Shown here piece after piece: positions 9,201 through 18,800 of a stretch of DNA of 23,384 nucleotides. Position 1 is the stretch's first letter. Each line of letters begins with the position of its first letter. The notes beneath the pieces were generated by a model, which was not told the DNA's origin, did no database searches, and saw only the letters and a list, made by a program, of their open reading frames with translations. Source of the stretch: Phoronis ovalis (Eukaryota; Phoronida; Phoronidae). Both the position numbers and the translations under genes were made by a program. Location: assembly GCA_028565635.1 (NCBI GenBank), contig JAOXYB010077388.1, positions 1-23,384 of the forward strand, given 5' to 3'.

Positions 9201-11619
9201 TATGAACACCTGTGTTATTTCTATCATTCCTTTGTGACCCCTGCCACCATCCAATTAGTCGATTGTACTTAATGAGTTTTATCACATGTTTTTAATGACA
9301 TTAATGTTCATCCAGGCGATATTCTAGTGGTAGTCTTGTGTTAAAAGCATCAGGAAGCAAATTATTGCAACATTTTTGTACTGGAAACAATCAAAACTAA
9401 GCCTATTGCAAATTATTAAATCGCATCCATGGTGATTACCGGACTGTCTAATGAAAGTAGAATTCCAAACACAAAAATATATAGAATCGATATGATTTGC
9501 TGAATCGAAAGAGTTGACAAATAAAGAGGTATTGGTGACAACATTTCATAGAAAATGTGAATATGATTTACTGAACTATAAAAGTTTAAAATAAAATTAA
9601 TCGAGTTGGTTCAAGATTAATGGCTAGAGCATAAATTTTCCATGGCACATGCACTGCATGGTGATAAATAAAATGTTACGTATATTTTTTCTATGCTGTA
9701 TGTATAGCAAACGGTAACAGAAATAAATAACGGAATTTGTTCGGGTGGAAACACAATTGTGTTAAAAAGTCAAACGTTTCATGAAAATTAAATGAGTTTA
9801 TTATTTTTTTCGATTAATAAACGTGGGCATGACTACACTGCATAACGACTAGTCATGCGAAGCTAACGTCACCTCGGTGATGATCCCTTTCCTAGTATTC
9901 AATATAGAACACTATTAAAAAAGGTGTGAAAAAATATTGGCAGAAGTATTAAAATCGTGCTTGATCTAATACGTAATATTCTATTATTAATTCTTTTTTT
10001 TAGTGTTGTATCTGCGGTTAATAATATAATACTTATTTTCTGTTTTTATTTCTCAAGAAAATGATACTTTTGATAACAGTAAAATGTGTATTCATTTTGC
10101 TTGTTTATTCAGCAGTCTAGAAGGGCTACATTGATACCCCCATTCCAGCTTGTTTCTCAATCTTTCCCGCGAATATTTTCGATTAATTACACTTTCGCGG
10201 TTATCTTTCACTTTATTAAAACTATTAGAATACTAAAGGAATTAAATATTAATTTGGACAGATTGTACAGTGATAGTGTCAACTGCCTTCCCACGACAAT
10301 TACCCCATATGTTAAAACCTAAGTCAGATATTACAATACAATCATTGAACATAATTATTTATAAAATATCCCTCGAACCAGTGGAAACATCTGCCTACTT
10401 CGCCAGGTAATCGTGAGAACGCAATGACAGGTGGATACACATACTAAATATACAGGTGAAATAGTGGTGACATATGGCTATGTTTATGTGTTTACAAACT
10501 AAACGTACTAACCGTCAACAATCAATAACATCTCAAGCTGAGAAGTCGCCGCTGTCAGTAAACTTTATCACAATACTTTTGCCTGTGATTTTTAGGACAA
10601 ACATTTGAAGCCTTACTTAGACGAATTACTCAATGTATTATACCTGGAATCGTTTTCTCCTAAATGCTTTCAAGGAAAAATAAATAAAACAGGAACGTAC
10701 CTAGTGTGCTTTGATTTAGCAGAAGAGAAATATCGCAAAAGTTCAAAATAAAATCCAATCCTAAAAATACTAAAAGAATGGACACTTCATCTACTTCTAC
10801 ATTTCGCATCCAATTATAACGAAATACATAATAATATGGAAATAAAAGGTTACAGGTTGTGATACAGCGTGAAATTATAAAAGAAGACTGGCTCCAGTGT
10901 TTGGGAGACTGTCTCCAAACAGTTATTGTTTTGATGGGATTTTGATAAACGAGATACAAAAGGTTGCATACATTTCTATTTCTTTTTCTATGTAATGACA
11001 CATCAAGGATAATAAATAGAAATTATTCAATAAAACTTATTGCAGATCTAAAAATATATTGTGAAGGAAAATTACTTGGTATGAAATTTTACAAGTGTAG
11101 ATTTGTTAGTTATTTTGTCGTTATAATTTTTTTTTGCATTACTATATTATCGAGCATATTTCAAATAGCTTATACAGTCAAATGGAAAAACTTACATTGG
11201 ATATAATAGGCAATAATGCCTAGACAATATCTTCACCAGGCATCATTTAGATTTTCTCAATAACTTTTCTTGTTAATAATATAATTTTGATATCAGACAT
11301 GTACTGTAACTAATTATTTCATGGTAATAATATTACACCGTAGGGAATGTTTTGATGATATTTGCGTAGCCAGTGAAAATTATCTCGCAAAGTATCGTTT
11401 ACGCATTATAGAAGGTGTTACATAAAATATCTTTTCGCTTTTATGCTGGTCCAATGGCACACGTCAGTTAACATTTTAAAAAATAAAGTAAGATTTATAT
11501 TATTTTATCCACAGGCTTACTTTGGAGAAAAAAACTGAAATCGATCCCTGGTGATTACTCCGATGTTACCGGCAGTTTTCTCTCTTAGTTTATAGTTTTT
11601 ATTTTTTAACTAAAAGTAA

Positions 11620-11921
11620 GTCGAGCGCTCTGCAAAAATATCTCCTAAAATGTTAATACAACAACATAAATGTATACTTTTGTAAATTTTCATGAAGTTG
11701 GGTGATAGATAATATATAATGTCGAGCGCTCTGCAAAAATATCTCCTAAAATGTTAATACAACAACATAAATGTATACTTTTGTAAATTTTCATGAANNN
11801 NNNNNNNNNNNNNNNNNNNNNNNNNNNNNNNNNNNNNNNNNNNNNNNNNNNNNNNNNNNNNNNNNNNNNNNNNNNNNNNNNNNNNNNNNNNNNNNNNGTT
11901 GGGTGATAGATAATATATAAT
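11620..11921. repeat. Tandem repeat, 101-bp unit, broken by an assembly gap
   Basis: Unit 1 runs from 11620 to 11720, starting gtcgagcgctctgc and ending gatagataatatataat. Unit 2 starts at 11721 and is identical for 77 bases, to ...ttttcatgaa at 11797, where the Ns begin. After the Ns, 11898-11921 supplies exactly the missing last 24 bases of the unit, then unique sequence follows. There are thus at least two complete copies' worth of unit sequence. The true array may be longer, or the second copy may be an assembly artefact. Confidence 0.9.
11798..11897. other. Assembly gap of exactly 100 Ns
   Basis: One hundred consecutive Ns, the conventional placeholder for a gap of unknown size. Both flanks belong to the same 101-bp repeat unit, so the contigs were probably broken by the repeat. 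Any reading frame spanning the Ns is meaningless. Confidence 0.98.
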
Positions 11922-14900
11922 GTAGCTTTAGTCTTGAACCATAGGCAACTCTTTACCAGAAAAATGTTACACATGTTCATCCATGAAAAGTGACCCTGTT
12001 TAAAAACACCCAGTTTATACTCAGGACTCGGAGTTAGCAAGGGAGGTAAATCCTCATTATCATAATCATTCAAATATTTTATTTCTGCGAGTGATATTTG
12101 TTGCAAATTTGCAGAAAGTTCGATTATAGTTAACTTTCTCACATTCTCGCATGAGAAAAAATTATTTACATTAGAAAGTGCGGAAGTCAGAAACTATTAT
12201 TCAAAGAAATGTTTGAAGAAAAATCAATGATTCCTAATGAACAATACTGGCAGATTAGAGCGCAAAGGAAATTACATGGCTCGAGTCGAGTGCGTGATTT
12301 ATCACCATGTAACGAAAGGATCAAATGCGTAAATTTCTGTTTCTTAGTCTGTATACATGTACATATAATATGGATACACCACGGGGGATACACCTACATA
12401 TCATGTACGACTGTAGGCATTTCTCCTTGATAGAATTAACTGAGATAGCATCGGTCGTTCATCATTATGGTCATTAGGCAAAAGGTCTTCCTCTGCATCC
12501 TTTACAGTTCTCCTAAGGGATTGAATCCCCGGAGTAAGTCATTCATTGCAACACTCATGATAGGACGAAAACAATATTAATGAAGGCATTCAGTGACTCC
12601 GTTTATCTGTTTTGTGTTGTTTTATTTAGTAGTTTGCGCAGACTTGCCCAACCTGTTTCTGCGCATTATTATTACTGCAATGTCATTACATTAATAACAT
12701 ACAAGGAGAAAAAAATCATTAAAAGTTCCTAAAAAGTTCAAATACCAATTTAGTTAATATATGTAGTTTAGTGATATATGTGTGGTATAATTAAAGATCT
12801 GATACAATAACTGTTATTTTCCTTTTTATTCATAGGTTTTTTTTATTTGACTGTTCTAAACTAAATTAGTTTTAAAAGCAAAGTTATGAGTTAACCCAAA
12901 AGAGGCTGAGATCAGTCTATTTTTGTAGAAGTGGTTATGGTTTTTCTTGCTTGTTTGACACGTACATTATGCAAAGATTAATATTTCTAATTTCTAACAA
13001 TTTTCTTACAAAAAACACCTGATGTAATTAAACGTGACTTTAAACTAGAAAAATCCCTTGAAAGTATTTTGTTACATATAAACTCATTCTACAAATATGG
13101 ACTGCGTGCGTGTAACATGCACCTATAAAGTAAAGAATAAACAGCACTCGAAACCCCACTCGGCCCCATTGTATATTTACTAAATTCAGTAATGCTACAA
13201 AAAAATTAAAAACCACGGAATCTCTATTTTATTCGGCGAATTATGTGACAGATTCTAATATTTGCTTTGGCCTAACGACCAAATAAAATTATTATCCATA
13301 AAATTTTAACATTGCTATTTACCTGCTCTGAAATTCAATAAAGTATTGTTTTTAGTAGGATTCTCTATTGTTATGTAGATAAATCAGGATGCACCTGCAC
13401 CGGTAAAAATGCTTTTAATCTAATGACTTTTGTACATTGTCAATAATTCATTACTGTTTCACGCTAATAATCAATGCCATAGCAACTAGAACTAGCTTTA
13501 AGCAATCGTGTGTCAGTTTATAAAATAAATTCTCTGCAGCACTCTGCTGTGATCAGAAAAAAATACCTGCGAAATTACGTAAATGCAGAAGGCACGGATA
13601 TATATGTATATATACATATGCATTTTTGAACCCTATAATGAAATTGCTTTTTGCTTCCCGTCAACTGATACACCGGCACTCTAAGATCATCTTTATTATT
13701 GTTCCCAGAATTCACAGTCGGGTATGCATGTGGATTATACCATTGCGATGCAACTGCTTTTTTGACGCGAGATACCCGAATGCATAAATAATCCACCAAG
13801 CCTGCTTTTGTCACGTTCATCCGGGGGGTCACTCGAGTATTACTACTTAGGTGGGTGTCCATCTATGAATAGGATTAAAACAGGTCCTTAAATGATCCTG
13901 AGGATTGATCCAAATAAGTTGCCAGGTCGGAACGAATTATTCCGGGGAATTATTGCTTTGCCCGCTTTTAAGCCCACCAGAGGCGGGTTTCCAAGATAAT
14001 GCTAGCTGTAAGGATTTTCGTGGAGGGTAAAAAAACAAGATTTTCTGTGCATAATTGAATTTTTTAATTTATTTAAATCAGAGCATTATGTAGTGATCAC
14101 AACTAACGTCAGTAAAATCACGAGTGCAGACAATAAATCGGAATGACACCTTGTGACCGTTGTCTTGAGAAGGTTATCAAATTATTTCGTGGGTCAACAA
14201 AAGGTTTAGGGTCGATAGACGACTAATCTCTTGTGCTAACCCACTAAATGAATCGCATGATCGGAGGTAGACATTGCTATCAGTTGATTTGTTGATTAAC
14301 ATTCGATTTTGAACCTTTTTGGTGAAGTCCTAAAATGTCCGTATGGAAATTGTTGATTTTCCAAATCCTATAGCGCACGTATTTTACAGGTCTCGTCTCC
14401 AAAAGCCTGCCAAAACCTTGGACAGCCAAAGGCATCCTTTCTAGCATTTTAGGTAATGATTAAGTTTACCCATGCTGGATTCCCCAAAGTGTCCCCCAAC
14501 AGGGACGTTGATATCACCAGTTTAAAGCTAGCATGCAAAATCGCACGTTGTTATGGCAATAACAGTTTTTATTATCTGTTTCAATCAATAATGACATTTA
14601 ATCATTATACAGTAATTCACTTTATTGGGATATTTCTTAGTGATATTATTAATATATTTCAAGGGAATTAGAATCTGTTTCATTAGCCACCTGCGAAAAG
14701 GTCACGTGCGACAAATTCCCAGTTAAAGAGAGAAAACATGCAAACGCTGTTTTAATTAATTAATGAAAAATAGACGTATGTCCCTATAATAATCTTGAAG
14801 AAGTCTTTCAGGAAAGAACACGCTAAAATTAATTCAAATAAAAGCGATTAACAATTATTTAATTCGCTATAAAAGCTATGTTAAATGCTGCAAATAGGTT

Positions 14901-15145
14901 TTGGATGTTCTGTTTTTCATTTCCTTTCTCATACAATTTGGCGGGTGTTTCCCAGGTGGTTTTAGCGAGTTTCGTATCCGACAAATTGTATCCGATGAAC
15001 TGAAAGGTCCACTCTTTCACTCAGCATAATTCTGAGTTGTATCCAATAAAAATGTTTGCATTTTGGCTGGGACTAATAACGTAATAAAACTACAGAGGCA
15101 ACTAGACAACCATCTTATCGTAAGGTCACATAACTTGATCTCTTG

Positions 15146-15191
15146 AGCAAAAGCTGCATGTCGAGAAGCTCCCGACGTGAGACCTTTTGCT
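15146..15191. other. Two-stem imperfect hairpin upstream of ARFRP1
   Basis: AGCAAAAG (15146-15153) pairs perfectly with CTTTTGCT (15184-15191). Inside it, TGTCG (15159-15163) can pair with CGACG (15173-15177) using one G-T pair, with an internal loop of about 5 by 6 bases and a 9-base terminal loop. Total length is 46 bases. It could form in DNA or RNA. The stems are too short and interrupted for a standard microRNA precursor, and no function is claimed. Confidence 0.35.
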
Positions 15192-15270
15192 ATATAGCAG
15201 AACCCCGGATTGGGTTGGCTATATACAAAGTGAACATATTGGATTTGGATTGCACTTTTTTTAGATTGTT

Positions 15271-15630
15271 ACCCGGAAGTGGAACCTAGTCTCTTTTATA
15301 TTATTATAATAATAAATGTTTGTTTCAGATATATAACTATGATACATATGAACAAATAAACAATAAATAATCTATGAAATCTTCTATAAAACATCCTAAT
15401 TTTATAAAAAAAACGTTTGATATACAAAAAAATTGAGTACCCTTTTCAAATATAAAATAACGAAAGGGAGCTGTTTCAACTCAAGGGAGCTTCTACATTT
15501 TAATAAGCACTTCAGGTGGGGTTACTACCCGGAGCTTCTATTCAAAGCGGGTTGTACTTGGTATTTGTTTACATGTGCAGCCATCTAGTGGACAAAATGC
15601 ATATACTGGTACTTCAAAGATGGCCGCTTA
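15271..15630. promoter_or_regulatory. ARFRP1 promoter/5' region: ETS, CTCF-like and YY1-like sites
   Basis: An ETS/GABP-type site ACCCGGAAGT is at 15271-15280. The minus strand of 15580-15591 reads CCACTAGATGGC, matching the CTCF core consensus CCASYAGRKGGC at every position. AAAGATGGCCGC at 15617-15628 differs by one base from the YY1 motif AAGATGGCGGC, which in other animals sits just downstream of housekeeping-gene start sites. There is no TATA box. Together these fit a TATA-less, broadly active promoter with a transcription start near 15600-15800. The start site is inferred. Confidence 0.5.
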
Positions 15631-15876
15631 CTAGGTGACTTTTCCGTGATTTTCTCTCGATCGCGTATTTTAATTTGAAGTTCAAGGTTTACTTACCTCA
15701 GTTTATCCTAATATTGGTGATACAACATATGCGGAACACAGAGATAAGTGATCGTCGAATTACCGTAGGTCAGATGTATGATTCATTCATTTGACACGAA
15801 GTAGGGTGACGTTTAATACTTATAGTTTCTGACTAAAAGTAAAACAACAACAAACGAGCCCCAACCAGCGAATAAG

Positions 15877-18800
15877 ATGTATACGCTTATGTCTGGATTA
15901 TGGAAATATCTCCGACAGAAAGAAGAATATTTTGTGCTAATATTGGGGCTTGATAACGCGGGGAAAACTGTAAGTTGCTTTGATGTATGCCAGTGTCACG
16001 GTCTGGGGGACTTCACAAAAATTTTTGGTAGGGACTAGGCTAGGAGTGTGCGGCACAGACTTAAAAACCGGATCCTCTCAACTATTTTTTCTGCCAAAGA
16101 ACCGGTTTGCTAAAAAACCTGATGCTAATTTTACGTGTCTTGGAAAACCGGTTTACTTTTAGTCAAAACCAGATGAACGCAGCTTAAATTATTTATTCCA
16201 AAAAAACATTGATCCACTCTGTTAATTCGGTCAAAAACCGGATCCTCCCTGCTAATTTGATCAAAAAACCGGATCCTCTCAAGCGGCACATCGTTATATC
16301 GACGGAAGTCACGGAACCCTGAGTACCCCCAGGGTCACGCGGCCGGTTTACACTTATGGGGATGTTTGCAAAATCACCAAATTAGTTCCCTAAATGCAGA
16401 CATAGACAGGGGATCAGTGACCCGGATTAAATGAAAGAATACTATTATATACTGCCTTTCTCACATATGATATCAGTACCTACGATGCACCACAGATCTA
16501 ACGATATATGTGTTTATCTTTTCTTTGCCAGCACACTATATTATAATCACTAGAGTTGAATTTAGTCATACTCATAGTCCTGGCTACATGACCCTACTAT
16601 GCATTGACTATATATGCTATACCTGCCAAATGTCACGCATTGGGCGTGACACTCATGCTTTTTGTAATTTCTGGCGATGTCACGCCGGGCCAGTCAAATC
16701 TCACGCATACTTAAAATATTTAAAAAATGACACATTCAAACATGTTTTTTTCATGGAAACCTATTCAGGAGAGATCAAGAAGCCACCAGAGAGCTACAAA
16801 TATGCCTCAGCTTCCGGGGGCCTAAGGCGGCCCCTGGACCCCGGCCAAACCAAGGGGGCACATCCCCCTTGGAACCCTCTGGCGGTGCCTTTGGTGACGC
16901 TTGGACACAAACCAAAAAATGTGTCACTCTTTCAGGTTTTATTTACTTGGCAGGTATATATATGCATTGTCTGCGGCTGTCAGCCCCATTATTTATGGTG
17001 TTAAAAGCTGTTGAAGATTTTCAATCAAGAACATTTTTTTTATCTCTGTTCTATAATGCACAAAAAGGTAAGTCTTAGAAAAAAAAAATTTGAACACAAT
17101 GGGTCATAAGATCCCGGGGTAAGGCCTTATGACAGAGCTCTGGGGAGTAAACCCTACGTATTACTAGTCCTGATTTTGTGAGCTCTACACATCAGACAAC
17201 TTCTACGGGCGAGGACTGCCAAATGTCATGATCCTTGTATAGCAAATCACAGTGACAATATAGTCATATTGAGTGGTTTCATATTAATAATCGGTCTATT
17301 TTTAAGTGATATTTCGATGGATATATACGTACATTTTTGCGGTCAGGTGGCAGGTCCCCCATCAAAATCATAACCAAATAACCCCCAGGCAGAGTTGTAG
17401 GCAAACCATATATAGTATGGTCTTGTGGTCCGGGACCAGTACTGTGTTGAATATAACCATAACATGGCCCAAGAATAGTGTAGGCCTACATATGTACAAA
17501 TACGACAACTAAAAAGACTGTCAGATGTTCATGTTCTGGGCTTTTTATAGTAGGCTAATATACTACTCTTGTAAATGAGTTTTGTGCTTAGACCAAAAAA
17601 GTAAAACTTCATGGTATTTAAAAATGTTTGTGTATTATTACATAATCTCTGTTAATATGATATTCATTCTTTGAGAATAGACATGATTAAATACTGAAAA
17701 TTTGTTGTAAAATGCTTCCTGTTTGTAACAAGCTCACATTGGCATTGTGTTATTTTACAGACTTATCTAGAACAAACTAAGACGAAGTTCAACAAAAATT
17801 ATAAGGGCATGAATTTGTCTAAAATTACTGCTACAGTAGGATTAAATAGTAAGTTTGTAATTCTTACCTTGCGTTTATTCTGCTTTATACTGAAATGTAG
17901 TAATTAAAATACAAGTTGCCTTATTGTTTTTTAAAGCCAATTAGTTGATGCATACTATACTACTTGACTGTTGGAAACCTTTCTTTCAGACGTTTGTTCA
18001 CTGAAGCATTAATAAACTCAATCTGGGAGACTTGAAGAATAGACTTTTGTTCACTATTATATACAAGAGTGTACCTTTTTCAAACTATTAACCAAGTTAT
18101 GAAAAAATATGTTGCATTTTATAGTCACTAGAAATGTTAATAAGTGTTAGCGGACCACTTAAACTCATCATGAAAATCACTGACAGTAATGATTTGCAAC
18201 CCGTGGATCCATCAGTTGATTTCGTATTTTGAGATGGTTGATCAAAACTTGTCTTGTCTTTCTAATACTGGTTTTAATATTTTTAGTTGGTAAGATTGAT
18301 ATTGGCTCAACACGTTTAAATTTCTGGGATCTAGGTGGACAAGAAGAATTACAGAGCCTTTGGGACAAGGTGATTGGAATATATTTTACGTTTTAAAGTG
18401 AATGCAAAGATATTGAAATGCCAAATCAGATTTTAGGGGAATTATGTTGTGAAATATCTTAATATAAAAAGTTAAAATAAATGTAATAATCTAACCCTCT
18501 AAAAAGGATTATGCATTCCCTAAAAAGATTAAAAGATTGTTAATGTTAAGAAATGGGCTAGACATGTTAAGCTTTCCCTTTTTACCAGTATATATTTCTT
18601 CTTTCAAGTCAACATATAGTTATTTTGAACACGCAAAGTTTTTTGAGAGAATCTACTGCATTCAGAGGATGAGGTCGGTCACAACTCTTAATGACAAAAA
18701 TAGTTCCACCCATAATTGCTAGCGTCTAGCAATTTCTCTCTCTAAATCTTTTTTTCCTGAAAAAAATATCTGTTATTTTCAGTACTATGCGGAATGTCAT

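Larger units (their letters stand above)
9205..15540. other. Long intergenic spacer between Id and ARFRP1
   Basis: No gene could be supported in these 6.3 kb, which are AT-rich. GC-richer islands occur at about 9830-9900, 13640-14000 and 14930-15280. Contents listed separately are a 101-bp tandem repeat with an assembly gap (11620-11921) and a hairpin (15146-15191). Three weak exon-like frames are discussed in the findings: minus 11957-12180, plus 12167-12331 and minus 13575-13862. An 18-bp TA-rich perfect palindrome is at 13602-13619. No tRNA or rRNA was seen. Confidence 0.5.

Noticed and set aside
11690-12142. 150-codon minus-strand frame spanning the gap
   Set aside because: About 34 codons are Ns, the start is GTG, and the part left of the gap is the 101-bp repeat. 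Only the 11957-12180 part was kept as a weak candidate.
12515-12535. Sequence resembling a tRNA T-arm or B box (gggattgaatcccc)
   Set aside because: It misses two positions of the B-box consensus, and no A box or cloverleaf could be folded upstream, so it is not called as a tRNA or SINE.
13598-13620. TA-rich palindrome ATATGTATATATACATAT
   Set aside because: Alternating TA sequence is a common microsatellite form in AT-rich genomes, and nothing nearby suggests a function.
13970-13985. CCACCAGAGGCGGG as a second CTCF site
   Set aside because: It lacks one G of the AGGGGGC/AGRKGGC core, leaving two mismatches at key positions.
14390-14452. 63-bp segment with acceptor (ttttacag) and donor (ag|gtaatg) signals
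   Set aside because: Only one of three frames is open, no protein family is recognised, and no partner exon with a matching phase could be identified.
18177-18368. 63-codon minus-strand frame overlapping ARFRP1 exon 3
   Set aside because: It is the complementary shadow of the ARFRP1 exon and adjoining intron.
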